DNA from: Liolophura sinensis
Taxonomy: Eukaryota; Mollusca; Polyplacophora; Chitonida; Chitonidae
Assembly (NCBI RefSeq): GCF_032854445.1
Contig: NC_088301.1
Span: 16,762,018 to 16,826,017 of the forward strand
Direction of reading: 5' to 3'
Length of the DNA stretch: 64,000 nt
Shown here: positions 35,056 through 47,144 of the stretch, one piece after another
How the letters are laid out: each line of letters starts with the position of its first letter
How positions within the stretch are numbered: the first letter of the stretch is position 1
The notes under the pieces: model-generated
Database searches by the model: none
The model's input: the letters and a program-made list of their open reading frames with translations, nothing else
What the model was told of the DNA's origin: nothing
Position numbers and translations under genes: made by a program

Positions 35056-37539
35056 CAATGACAAATTCTTCCATGTAGAAACAATGACATATTTTCTGTC
35101 AAATCTGGTATGAGTTTCTGGGCTTTGTGGTGATGTGAATTTTCTGGTATCTTATCGTAATGGAGAGCGTCTTTGTGAGAGGGCGTGCTGACCTCAGTTA
35201 CCATCGAGTAAGGTTGCATATGTTGCGGTTTTGGCATCGAGGAAATTAAATGATTTGTAGAATTTGCTAACAAATGTTGAATGGCAATGAGTGAACCCTT
35301 CAATTTCCTTCGATGCATGCGTCTAAATCTTTCTCAACTACGTCAGACAAATTGCAGATTCAGACATAATAAGAAGTTTGTTTTTCGAACATCACAGATG
35401 TTTGATCAAATTACATTCTGCTGTTAGTAACGAAGAGTAACACAAGCTATTTAAATACTAGATAAGTTCACACGTGCAAATAAACGCAATGCGCATCTGG
35501 ATTGCGTCCATTTAGCTCATACCTAGCTCAAACATTTCGTATACGATTTGACTACGGCATTTGGTTCATTTCATCATCATTATACTCGTAGTTGTATCTA
35601 ATTCCAGATGGTGTAAATATCTGACGTGCATGTAACTAACATCATCAGGTAGGACTTGATAACCTACATATAGAGGAGATGGTTCACTTTCAGCTCTCGA
35701 AAAGTGAAGTAAAGTTATATCTTTGCTGTCAGTTGCATTTTTTTGCCCAGATCAAAAATCTCCAATGAACCTGATGAACAGCTCAGAATCCTCCATAAAG
35801 CAGCCGTTTTAGGGTGAACTGCGTAGTTCACGCGTAACCGATCGAGAAAACATGCTTCATTTTTTAAATCCACCAACAGTCATCCACTCTTTTAAGATTG
35901 TTTTTGCTTGTTCTTAAAACATCGAGATTGTTGGCATTTACCTATAGCTAGTTCACTCTTAGAGTGCATTTATCAGAGATACATCAACTTGGTCGTGATA
36001 GTGACTGAACTGTGCCTAGAGAGACACACACAAATAGGTTTGTCGGGTGCCATCGAGGATTACGAATTTGGTTCTCATACTAAACCAAATTAAGTGGCCT
36101 TGGCAAACGAGGTCAAAGCTATTTGTTCACCATTACTGACAGCATAAAGTCTTTTAACTGTGGGAAAGTCTTAAAAACCAAGAAAATAAGACATCCTTCG
36201 AGGACAAAATGGCCATAAAATGTAAGTGCAGAGGGCAATACGGATGCACATCAATCAGCCAACTGGTTTAAATAAGATAAACAAGCTATTTGAAGCCACG
36301 CGGTAGCATTTAACCAAGCTCACACTATGAAACGATTACTCATTTACCTTCATGTGCAGTTTGAAACTGTTCACCAACGATCTGAACTTTTTCAATGCAC
36401 TTCTCTACATTTCATTCATATGTCTTCAATAAGATTCAAGAAAATGCTAATGTGATAAAATAAGTGTTTTAGCTCACAGCCTGTGGTAACATAGAATCCC
36501 GGAGAAAGACAGCATTTCCTGTTGCGAGATGTTTGTTTCAATCCCATTAACAATATTAGCCTTACATCCCGTTAGTACACTGATTGTTGTGCTCTTCGTT
36601 GCCATATCAGCCTTTCAGCAACGCCACACGAGTCCGCTATTGTACAAGTTCACCAAGGTTTAGTATTCAAGCACTCACTTTGCCTTTTAGCGTGAGGAGC
36701 TCTATTGACCAAGCATCATAACCTGACCAGACCCTCACCGTGGATGTACAAAACGTACTCACGCTGTCACCTACTGTAAACAGCTCGGTAGAAGCTTTCA
36801 GCATTAATTCTTAAAACTGCCATGTGTAACCCAGCTACATCTGTTAAATATATTCAATAAATAATTTTATTGAAATGCAGCAATAAAGATCAACAAGCAA
36901 ACGGTGAACCTTATTACATGCTTTTCTTTACGTGAGCACGGACTATTGGAAGGCTCAACTACCAATCACAGCCAGTTCTACACGTGGATTTAACCGTACT
37001 TGTTGGTCAGTGTGAAGAAGTAATTAGGACATATATGTATCCTAAGGCATTTCCAATATGCAAAGGAAGGTCAGAAGTGGTTTTCAAACTAGCGTAAGGT
37101 TATTATACGGCTCCAAGTGTGCAAAACATTCATGGAAAGTAATACAAATCTAGACCAAGTTGCAAGGAGTTAATACACTGTTAGATCAGCTGTCATTTCT
37201 GCATTTAATGTATAAACTATTATCAATGGATAAGCCATCGGAGACCACGCTTTATTTAGAAACTACCGTGGAGGTAATTGAGTGTCTCGGACGTACACGC
37301 AAATTATTCCTAACCATAATGTGAAACTTGCACAAACTACCATCTTGAAGATGTTGTAGATACTTGTTCATGTAGTGGTGCCATTTCATTCACTTGTACA
37401 AATATTTTACTCATCCGCTCTCCATGGGTTAATTTGTACTATATGAAGATTTTGTCAACACTTCAATATACATACTTTAATGTGTTCGGAATCTATGGTG
37501 CTCTCCTTCATGGTTGTGTTTAATTCCGCGTACCACGTG
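35056..37539. other. Intron stretch, nothing recognised
   Basis: No coding motif, RNA gene or confident repeat copy seen. AT-rich throughout. Confidence 0.4.
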
Positions 37540-37890
37540 GTTAGGAGATGTATATCCATCGTGTTGAATGAGATCGCCACGCTGGAGATATGAACAGTTG
37601 CAATCAAAGCGCAGCTGAGATACATATTTTGTTATTGGCATTTGATATGCTAGCATGGCACACGATTTGACTAATAACTGATTTCACTCAGTCGCCTAAA
37701 ACATACCTTGCGTCTTTCCAACATCATTGGAAACAACTGACTGCTTCTCTTTGTGTGATTTTCGTACTATATTTACTTTCTTAGTTCCTTGGTGGTACGT
37801 CGTTTTGGGAATTGGCCTTGCTATTATTGACTTGGAACGCCCTTATTGCTTGATGGCTGGTATACGAATACATGTTTTGACAAATAGATT
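37540..37890 (+). repeat. R2 3'-end copy (plus)
   Basis: Runs from GAGATCGCCACGCTGGAGAT and GAACAGTTGCAATCAAAGCG through GCATGGCACACGATTTGAC and GCGTCTTTCCAACATCATTG to TTCCTTGGTGGTACGTCG, TTTTGGGAATTGGCC and GGCTGGTATACGAATACATG. It shares all blocks with 58160-58560. The 61-codon open frame inside it is repeat sequence. Confidence 0.8.
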
Positions 37891-40525
37891 CACAGTGTGG
37901 GCGTTGCTCTGATTTACATTTTTCATTGCACGAAACCATCAGTTCCGAAGGCATCTTTTAGAAAAATTGCTTTGAATTATTATTTTAGCATCATGCAAAA
38001 TCTTTGCCCATTATCTCGCCACTTTCCTATATCTTGAAAAATCTGTTTAAAAAATTTAAAACACCTAGAGTAAAGAAATCCTTTGTAGTCTATATAATGT
38101 TAAATGTGTGTTAAGATCGCAACGACACTCGCCACAATTTCGGAATGTGGCCGATATATTATTGGGAACTGAAAAATTAAAACCGTTTACAGAATGAAAT
38201 GGTTACTTTTCCTACTGGTTGTTCAGAAATATCGGTGCTTCAGGTCAGTAATAATTATGGCTCACGGACATGAATATGGCATACCTCACACGCCACCATA
38301 GTCCGAGCAAATCGATGCCGGATTAATTAGGACAGACTATACATCTTGGTAGTCCCTGTTTTACAACATGCCTTGGCATGAGTTTATATATATACAAATG
38401 TGTTCATCATGGCTAACGCGCTCTCGTTCCAATCAAATATTTATTAGCAAAGTGTTCTAGAGAGTGCAATTTTTATACCACAATTGTACATAACAATTGT
38501 ATATCAAGAGAGTATTACATAACAGTGTCTCCAAAACAACACATGCCAATCCTCACAACAAACATACGTGCATCTGTAAAGCGATGGAGTGTAATTTCCC
38601 CAGGGGCCAGCGGTATAAGTAAATTATTTGCAATGGTTACTAGTGTCAGACACGCAGACTTTAGAAATGGTAACGTGATAATCTCGGGAGGTCAATGATT
38701 GCTTCCATGCATGGTCATTTAACATTTAAATCTGCCAAAGAAATCATTCCTCTTGGAAGGAACTGTTTTGTAAAGGTCATTCCATTTGTCCCTTTCTTAA
38801 CGTAAAGTATATGTCATATGAAAGACCGTTTAAAAATGGTCGATACAAGTACTATTATATATGATTATTTATAAATTATTTTTAGACCCCCTCCCACCCT
38901 ACTGTAAAAATGCATTCGGAACTTTGGATTCTGCGGTAACCTATTATCATATAACGACCGATGACATCAGAATAGATTTTCGACAACTGTTTTCCTCCAA
39001 ATTCTTTAATTGACATTTATCTGTAATATAATTTTACTGTTTTTACTGTTACTGCTTTCCCTTTAAAAATTTCGATGTAGTTACATGTACTAGCGGAATC
39101 TCCGGCTAAAGAAGAAGACCTTGTATATGTTTGGATTTGTGAACCTCTTCTTTTGGCTTATGGTCAGCTGGGCTGAAGATTATACATGTAGCAAAAACGT
39201 AACAATGTCTCACGTAACAAAATTAGACCACACATGTCCAAGCAGGGTCTCGATTTACCTAGCGAAGAGTTATCTGAGCTATCGCTGAGTCCCTGTCAAT
39301 ACAATCACTGGCTCGGGCAGAAGCATTCTTATTGTCGCGTGAGTCAATGACAGAATGCTTTTGTAAAGAGAAATGTTTACCAGTTAAAGGCTGACTAATC
39401 AAGGAGGGCAGATGCTGTACATAGCCAGAGATGGGCAAAAGATAGGCGATACCAATAACACAAGTCAGAATTGAGTATCGAGCATGTCACATGATTAACT
39501 GCGATCAAGGTTTCGATTATCTGCACAACCGACACTAATCATATTTAATTAAAGGCCAATTTGGAAGGCTGTCAACAGAAAACCTCCCCAAATGCACGTG
39601 CCATATTAGATACTTTTTAATCACTGTGATTACCATAATTACTATAATAAATAATCCCCTATTATTTTGCCAAATCATTTTGTGTTAGAGGTTAACATTT
39701 ACCACATATATACAGATATCAGGTCTATGGAACATTTATTTTCAGTTTTATCAATTTCCGCTCTTCGTTAGTAAAACACAAGTACCATATGCCATCATAT
39801 CATATTTAAAGATAATATTACATTATGTTTCTATTTTCTTCTAACCTATTTTTATATCTGCCTGGGGGTGACTGCAGCAACCCTTCGGATGGCGTGAGTT
39901 TCCCCGGGTACAGATTCTTTCAGATGCTTTTTCAGCAGTACTCAGGAATTAGATCCCCAAAGAATGTAATGACTGCAGGATATAACACAGGAAACATTAT
40001 ATCATCAGCTAAAGTTTAATTCAAATATGGATTTTTTTTCATATTAGGTAAATTCCACAATATCAGTGTGAACGTGTAATTGCCTCTCTAAGACATAAGC
40101 GATCATAACGGAATATTCCGTTGTATCTCGAATTGTATGCGTTACGTAACCTGTACAGCGCAAGTAATGGGGACTGGAAAAGATATTAGACTGGCTTGAT
40201 CTTGTTGAATTCTCTCATATGAAATACACGAAAGTTCTTTGAGTGATGGTTCGATTTGATAAATGTCAGAATTGTAATTCGCTGGATTGCCGAAGCGGAG
40301 GCAGGCTTGCTGCATCTCAGGAGGATCTCATTACCAAAACGGTGGTATTTGTCGACATTAATGTGTTTTACTGTTACACAGTATCTTGAAAGTAATAAAT
40401 AACACCGAGAACCTGACCGGAAGAAAATGGGAATTTTGGTCTGGGGTAGACAGAACGATAACGACCTAGTAATATATTGGAGAGATACGTCCGCAAAAAA
40501 AATCGCCCGTGACGCAATTTTTGAG

Positions 40526-40679
40526 GGCCAACATATGTCTTAGTGTCTGACGTTTAAGAATGTCAAAGGCTGAAATTGTGTGTGCTGTTGGCAGTTCTGT
40601 GTGGCGAACATATGTCTTGGTGTTTGACGTTTAAGAATGATTAAGGCTGAAGTTGTGTTTGCTGGTGGCAGTTCTGCGC
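40526..40679 (+). repeat. Two-copy tandem duplication, about 77-bp unit
   Basis: ACATATGTCTTAGTGTCTGA with CGTTTAAGAATG and GGCAGTTCTG is followed directly by a second copy, ACATATGTCTTGGTGTTTGA with CGTTTAAGAATG and GGCAGTTCTG. The units differ at a handful of positions. Confidence 0.85.
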
Positions 40680-41395
40680 TTTATGTCTCCATTCACGAAT
40701 GATGGGCAATTATTATGGCTCTGGATGTTTGCTACATTTACGTGGGGCTTACGACAGGTCATATCAGTAATAGACACAGCGTGATTGTTGTTGGCGGGTG
40801 AAAATGAGGCGTTTATTTTTATGTATTGTCACGGGAAGTTAAGACGAGCATGTAAACCCTGATGATAAGTGTTAAGTAGCCATTATTCACCGATTACAAG
40901 ACCCCAAATACAAGTTACCACTATCTACCTTGTCATTCCTTTTTGTTTAGCTGCTATGGATTTAATATCTATGCTGTATATAAGTCTGTTATTATACTGA
41001 TTCGTTTCCAATATATTTAATACTCAAAAAGCTGTATACGAGGACAAATCATTTAATTAAGTCAACGGCGTTAAAAAGTAATATGTTATATAAGATACTG
41101 GTAGTTCTTTAGGCATAAACTTGGAGCATATACTTTACTGTTTGATTGTTCGGGTTAAATGTCGATTCAAAGTTAGAGCGGTAATATGTCAACGGTGTCT
41201 TATTTTCGTCTCAATGTCTACATTTACATACTCTTGTCTCAATGGAATGTCATTCTTACGACACCCTACCCCAACCCGAAGACAGCAGTCATGAAAACTC
41301 ACCTTATTACAATATAGTAGCACGGTGACAAATGGAATAAGGCAATTATGAATGTATAACATAACTGATTAGGGGTGCGTAGTGATTAAATGAAT

Positions 41396-41433
41396 ATTAA
41401 ATAATAATAATAAATCTAATAATAATAATAAAA
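41396..41433. repeat. AAT microsatellite
   Basis: Two blocks of AAT repeats separated by AAATCT. Confidence 0.95.
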
Positions 41434-41654
41434 CAAAAGATTCGAGATTTGCAAATTCATGCTGTTCTATACGATTGCGCTATCATTTACTAGTTCATTT
41501 GGTGCGGAATAGTTCAGTTTTGGCTATGTTGATTTTCAAAACAGACAGCAGACGTCAGGCCGCTTTCAATTTTGTGTTGTTCTTGTAAAGAAAGCTGTGT
41601 TCTAAGCCACATTGTGAGTTATATGTATGTGATTTTTCCGTACTGTCAAAATTT

Positions 41655-41810
41655 TGTAGCTGTACGTGGGAAGGTCTGACATCAACCTGCAGATGGTCGT
41701 GGGTTTTCCCCGGGCTCTGCCCGGTTTCTTAATGTTGAACTCCGTCGTAGAAGTGAACTATTTTTGAGTACGGCGTAAAACACCAATCGGATAAATAAAT
41801 AAATAAATTT
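41655..41810 (+). repeat. R1 SINE copy (plus)
   Basis: GTACGTGGGAAGGTCTGACA, CAACCTGCAGATGGTCGTGG, CCCCGGGCTCTGCCCGGTTT, then TTTTTGAGTACGGCGTAAAA, CACCAATCGG and an ATAAATAAATAAAT tail. The 5' part is missing. Confidence 0.88.
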
Positions 41811-42029
41811 TGTAGCTGGGGAATAGAAGAAAACTTAACCTGCATATAAGAAGTCCACCCATAGGGTGTATTGTTTTGTTCACTTCCATAATACGTCAGT
41901 ATTCCTGTTTAGTTGTGCGTGTAAAGTGAAGAAGTAGCACTGCAGCGTACAAGGAACAACAGCTACAAGAGCATTATTAAAACACTGCTTTGCATCATCA
42001 CTTTTTGAATTACAGAACAATGATTATTA

Positions 42030-42250
42030 GTAGCTTATAAACTACCATGGTACACGATTTAGACACTAATTTCATTCATTGGCTTAGAACATTCCCTGCG
42101 TCTTCCCAACATCATCGAAATCTTTTGACTACTTCTCGTTCCATGAATCCGGATTAAAGCTGTACTGTATACACTTTCTTGGTTCTTTGGTGGTTTGTGT
42201 TGAGTGTTATTTTGGGAATTAACCTTGTGTTAATTGACTTGGAGTCTTTT
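42030..42250 (+). repeat. R2 3'-end copy (plus)
   Basis: CATGGTACACGATTTAGACA, CTGCGTCTTCCCAACATCAT, CTTGGTTCTTTGGTGGTTTG, TTTTGGGAATTAACCTTG and TTGACTTGGAGTC are in order; the last part of the family (GGTATACGAATGTC) is absent. Confidence 0.8.
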
Positions 42251-43149
42251 ACACCGCACCTGTTCTGTAACGTTACGCGAAATAGCAGAAAATAGGGCGT
42301 TATAAACACAAACTGGGACCGACCGTACAAGGTCTGACAGTGCAGCAACCTTTCGATAACAGTGCAGCAAGAAGAAAGCTTTCGGTGCCTGATAATTAAG
42401 AGCACAAATGACAGCCTTACTCAGGATATTGTCCTAGAAGTTTAAGTTATTTGGTTGAGCGCTGTTAACAATGGTCTATGTTATTACAGACACATTGATA
42501 CTAAGGGTAGGTACTGCAACTGAAATAGCAACTGGCGCTCTAATTCAATTTGCCTTAAAACTGAACATCCAAATCATTTTCAGTCCTTGCCTGATGTCGG
42601 ATATAAGTTGATTAGAGCCAACAAAAAAAGACTTACACACGCCATTAATCATGGCAGTTGAGTTTCGGACAAGCGGTTATTGACATATACTCTTTTGATC
42701 TCAGGCTGGAACTGTCCAGCAATGCGATTAGTGTTGAACCGGATTTCCAAACTGCTATTATCCAAAGCGAGCAGTCAACCGGTGTAATGGGAAATCAATG
42801 CCAGTTGCTATCGCAGCCACGGCAACAATCTAGTGTAGTGGTCGCGCATATACTTTAGGATCGTTCAGCACTACCCCTGCTAACCAAACACCAAGGTCAT
42901 GGACGTCTCACATACGCTGTACATGCACCTATTCGACCTAAGCGAGCTCGAAAGTTTCTTGCGTACTGTACTTTTCAGTACTTTTTTTTTATTCTTAGTC
43001 TCCAGTTTACAGTTTCTTCGCAAGGAGGTTGAGGTGATAGATAACATACAACAAATTGTCAAGTTTTTAACATTTCCAAACTTAATTTTTAGAAATAAAT
43101 TTCTTACCTGAAATCTTTACTTGTCTTTTTTATTGTAAACTACCTTAAA

Positions 43150-43285
43150 TAGTACAAAACACAACACAGAGAGTAAGAAAAGCGCCGACAGTGTGATACC
43201 TGGAAACCAAGCACACGTAAACCGATGAATTCAGGCCTCTTGTCAGTTTACCTCAGTTATTGATTTATTGTAACTGCCCACGTGT
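43150..43285 (-). repeat. R3 block Z copy (minus)
   Basis: GCGCCGACAGTGTGATACC, AGGCCTCTTGTCAGTTTACC and TGTAACTGCCCACGTG are the reverse complement of block Z at 26205-26400. Confidence 0.55.
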
Positions 43286-43604
43286 ATAATTATGAAGTGG
43301 TACCTAATAGGGTCTATAGCACCATGAACGAACCAGTATCGGGTAAAAATAGGTGCAGTGATGTTACTTGCAATGTACTAGACGGGTTAGAGACTCTCAA
43401 AAGGCGTTATTGCCATCACATTAAATAAGCAATCACCTGAAATCCTGAAAGTTAAATTTGATTTTGTTTCGTGTCTATTACTTTTGTCAAGTGACCAAAG
43501 ACAGGGTTAATGACTGGCTCAGAGCAGCTATGGTATCACAGCAAAAAAAAAAATTGAATTCCATCGATCTTTGAGCCAAGGACCAATATAATGAGTGTTT
43601 TATG

Positions 43605-43785
43605 GTTTTTTATTTGATTGGTATTTTACGCCGTACTCAGGAATATTTCACTTATACTCCAGCGGCCAGCATTATGGTGGGAGAAAACCGCGCAGAGCCA
43701 AGGGTAAACCCCGACCATCCACAGGCTGCTGAGACACCTTCCTGTGTACGGCCGGAGAGGAAGCCAGCATGAGCTAGACATGAAT
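43605..43785 (-). repeat. R1 SINE copy, long (minus)
   Basis: TTTTATTTGATTGGTATTTT, ACGCCGTACTCAGGAATATT, GCGGCCAGCATTATGGTGGG, GGTAAACCCCGACCATCC and GTACGGCCGGAGAGGAAGCC with AGCATGAGC. This is one of the least diverged bodies in the window. Confidence 0.88.
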
Positions 43786-45300
43786 GATTAATAGAAAATT
43801 ATTACATAAATCATAGACTAAGTGGGCCTATTTCCCAATTCCACTGAATATTGGAGAGTGGTTCTCGCGACATTTTTACACAAATATCGTCCATATTTTG
43901 GTTTACCTTGATTTATCTTTAATACATATGTGTTAATATTACACAGTAGACGTTGCTGTGGTTTAACTCAATTAACATTTAATACACATATAGAAGTACA
44001 TGTAAATATCACTAATCTACCAATCTTATGGTGTATACAGCCTATATACGTATTCAGTACAAATGATACTGTGCACACAGTTACAGCTGTACCACGTGTA
44101 ACGTACACGTAAACAGCTGCGATAAATTTCACCTACGATGAACAACCTTGACTTCAGGTGTTTTGATTACATAGAAATTACCCATGTTTCTTGTTCATGG
44201 TTAAGTATAGCCTAATGGCTAAAAGTTGTGTTTTCCTCTTCCATGTCGTCAGGAAAGTCAGATAATAGGCCACATCAGTGTTGTATCCGCGCGAGTTGAA
44301 CTCGCTTGTAATAGTATGGCATCCGTGCCTGTCACTGGTCTCATGTATTAGCCTTTGGCTAAACCGTTCTTGTGCAGAAAAAAAATGGAATCTAACAATA
44401 CTACCGAGGCTTCAATATACACTACCCCTGTAATGCACCCTCTTGTTTCCGCCCCGGCAGGCGTTCTTTAGCTTACACTTTTTTGCAATCAAAATAGAAC
44501 TTAAGCAAACAATATGAATAGCATTCATTATTGAAAAGTATTCTGTTTTTGGAGGCTGTGTGTGGATATTCAATTTACAGCTATTCGTCCGTATTACGGA
44601 GCCTTGTTAAGAGTTATTAGCCCAGAAAAGCCCGCGGGGAGAAGCTTTATTACCCGGAAACCGGGGGGTTAATGGCGCCGGAGACAAAGTATCACACACA
44701 AACAACACGAATTCACTGAGGGTTTAATACTTCGTGCACACAGCCCGGTTCTTGCGCTGAGTGCCGGTAGGACAGCAGGAGGGCGATGTGATGTACATGT
44801 TCAGGGGCTGAATTTGCCCGGATAAGACTTGTGGCCAACCGTTGCTTGATAGCATTGCCAAGTAATGCACTTAATATCAATATACAACATTAGCAACATA
44901 GCGGATAACTGATGTTGTTGTCTCAAAAATAAGTTGCGAGATTCGAGATGAGGTTCTTCGCGAAAGAAAAAAGTGAGGAACATAAAAAACACCAGTTACC
45001 AACATGCGAGGATTTCGCCAATCACCAGCATTATAAAATATTTTCAGGTTTTAAAAGATCACTCACAGCTCAACTAAAACGATATGCTTTGCATATCTCT
45101 ACACACTGTACATTAAATGTTGGAAAGTTCGCCTATGATTTGCAAACTGTCAATGGTTTACACAGGTTCCACCAGGATCTTCCTCCTACGAAATTTTATA
45201 TAAATGTATGTGAAAAATACTTGTGTATGGCATTGAACAACATTGAAATAAATAAATAAATACTGTGTCATTATAACATATCTGTATGTTGTCTTTACAG

Positions 45301-45743
45301 TTGCGGTTGTGATCGCCTTCTTTGTGTGTTGGGCACCGTTCCATGCTCAGCGTCTGATGACTATCTACGTCGTGATATGGAACCAGAAGCTCAAAGCGAT
45401 TGAGGCTATACTTTACTACATCTCCGGTGTGTTGTACTACATCAGTTCTACGATCAACCCGATACTGTACCATATCATGTCACTCAAGTATCGCCAGGCG
45501 CTGAAAGACACCATAGGCAAGGTTTGCCGGCGAAAAAAGCGTCAGACAACGTACAGTTCGCTTCAGCTACGGAACAGGTCTTCGTACATATCTTGGAACT
45601 CAAACTGCCAGCAGCATTCTACACGACCGTCTCTTCGCGTGTACGAAATAGGTGGCGGTCGGATAAGAACAGCGGTGACTATTGAACCGTCAGCTTCAAG
45701 TTCCATATCAGCCCGACATGACAGCGGAGACAAATTAAGCTGA
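45301..45743 (+). CDS. Neuropeptide GPCR, exon 2 of 2 (TM6, TM7, C-tail)
   Basis: Completes the receptor begun at 24266. Residues 286-432 follow the phase 1 join; exon 1 (856 bp) plus this part (443 bp) make 433 codons with the stop, so no base is missing. TM6 carries CWAPFHAQRL (C295, W296, P298), the signature of the neuromedin U / capa receptor group. TM7 carries SSTINPILYHIMS, with NPxxY at 338-342, followed by KYRQALKD of helix 8. The C-tail is rich in Ser, Thr and Arg and ends at the TGA at 45741-45743. It has no obvious CxxC or lipid site apart from C-R-R-K-K-R after helix 8. A variant polyadenylation signal ATTAAA lies at 45824-45829. The paralogue and ligand cannot be fixed without comparison. 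No other member of the pathway lies in the window. Confidence 0.93.
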
Positions 45744-45823
45744 TTGCCAGACTTTTCGCTGGAAAGCATCTTAGGTCTCTTGGCCATGCATTACCAGCTA
45801 CTGTGGACGTCTGACCTACCTAT

Positions 45824-45829
45824 ATTAAA
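45824..45829 (+). terminator. Possible polyadenylation signal (ATTAAA)
   Basis: ATTAAA lies about 80 bases past the receptor stop codon. It is the second commonest signal variant, but in AT-rich DNA it can occur by chance. Confidence 0.3.
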
Positions 45830-46129
45830 TGTTTAACCCTTGTTTATTAATACTTTTTGTTCGTGTTGACAAAGCTTTCACCTACATGCACGCGCATAAT
45901 TTTCTTCCCGCTTTTTGTGTCATTTTAAAGTCACATAAATCTGTACAATACATATTTTCGTGTGTAAATATATGATTTCGAAACTGTTATTACTTTGCCC
46001 TTACTTCTTCGTTTGATTAACACCTTTTTGTTGTAGCCTGAATATCATTTTAATAATGACCATTTTCAAATCCGTAATCGCTAGACAGGTGTCAGTGGGT
46101 GCCACTCACTTGGACGCGTAAACTTCAAA

Positions 46130-46625
46130 ATGAATGTATTGCATTTTAAAACGCTGTCCATGGCATATGCCTGCCCACACACTAACACTATCACCACTGT
46201 GTGCCACCCGCCGCAGGACGTTGGCGTCAGCATAACGCTCCACACCACGGCACAATTAACGGAGTCTGCCGATACAGCTGAAACAGAGAATCGTCGCTGA
46301 AGAGTGCTGTCCTCCACCGTGCAAGTGTCCAACGCACGTGAACATTGGGCTCCCTCGGGCGATTTCGGACTTCCTAGGGGTAATGCGCCTGTTGTGCAGC
46401 CCAAGAGTTTCTTTAACAGTTCTTGTCGCCGGTCGCAGCCGATCTCGCGTCACGCGTGATCGTCGGCCATGTGGGCGGTTTACTGTGCTTAGAAGTCTTT
46501 TACAAACGTGTTCTTAAATGACTGATGGTAAAATAACTCACATTCATGTGAGCCGCCACTGCTGTTACTGACACTCCGGCATTGATCCTGCTAATTGCAC
46601 GCTCCCTCATGAGTTGGGACACATG
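46130..46625 (-). pseudogene. Tc1-type transposase remnant, N-terminal part, frameshifted
   Basis: Read on the minus strand, the order is: MRERAISRINAGVS (first helix-turn-helix, from about 46612); then TRDRLRPATRTVKETLGLHN in a second frame; then RWTLARWRTALFSDDSLFQL in a third (normally WFTDESRF; the first catalytic D is present); then VERYADANVLRRVAHSGDSV and SVWAGICHGQR. At least three frame changes are needed, and a TAA follows the first helix-turn-helix. The region with the second D and the E is absent. Subfamily differs from the intact element at 1082-2604. It starts within about 400 bp of the receptor stop codon, in the opposite direction. It cannot make an active enzyme. Confidence 0.8.
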
Positions 46626-47144
46626 GAAAAATGGCAAAAATCCACATTTTTGTGTGACACTTTATTACCCCAACTATAAGGATTGACCATCGTCCCTCAC
46701 GTCGCTCAACTTGAATACCTCAACCTGTAAGTATACCCACTGCGATTGGTCATTTGAAATCGGCCAATTTAAATGGATGAAAACAAACCAAATAGTATAC
46801 AAACAAATAATTTTATGGGCATATTTCATGATACGTCATTTTAAATGAATGAATGAATGATTATAGCTTAACGCCACATATCTCAGCCATATTGTCGAGA
46901 GGACAACTTGAAAACAAAAGGCGCTTCAGGTTTTCGATATGGTAGTTAGAATATCAAAAAAGTGTTTAGACAGAACACACTTTGGAGTGGAGCCCCCATG
47001 AAGAATAAAATTATGACTTGGACGCGAATGTCCAGTGCGACACCGCGTTAAAACCACTTGATCTCAACGAGACATATCGTAAGTACACAAATTAAAGCCA
47101 ATGTCTGGGCGAACACCATGCAATTTATTATGAACCTGAAGGTC

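Larger units (their letters stand above)
37891..41654. other. Intron stretch with small repeats only
   Basis: Contains a possible R3 fragment near 38905-38940 (AATGCATTCGGAACTTTGGA, compare 15715), a weak R1 fragment near 39866-39910, a tandem duplication at 40526-40679 and an AAT microsatellite at 41396-41433. No gene recognised. Confidence 0.45.
25122..45300 (+). other. Receptor-gene intron, about 20.2 kb, phase 1
   Basis: The intron begins GTGAGTG and ends TGTTGTCTTTACAG, both good consensus sites. It separates the third inner loop from TM6. It contains R1, R2, R3 and R4 repeat copies on both strands and no convincing nested gene. It is phase 1: the final G of exon 1 joins TT of exon 2 to make a Val codon, giving KMLVAVV, the expected start of TM6. 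Confidence 0.9.

Noticed and set aside
44948-45259. 103-residue open frame ending about 40 bases before receptor exon 2
   Set aside because: It ends in a stop before the acceptor and has no recognisable sequence; receptor exons 1 and 2 already join perfectly without it.
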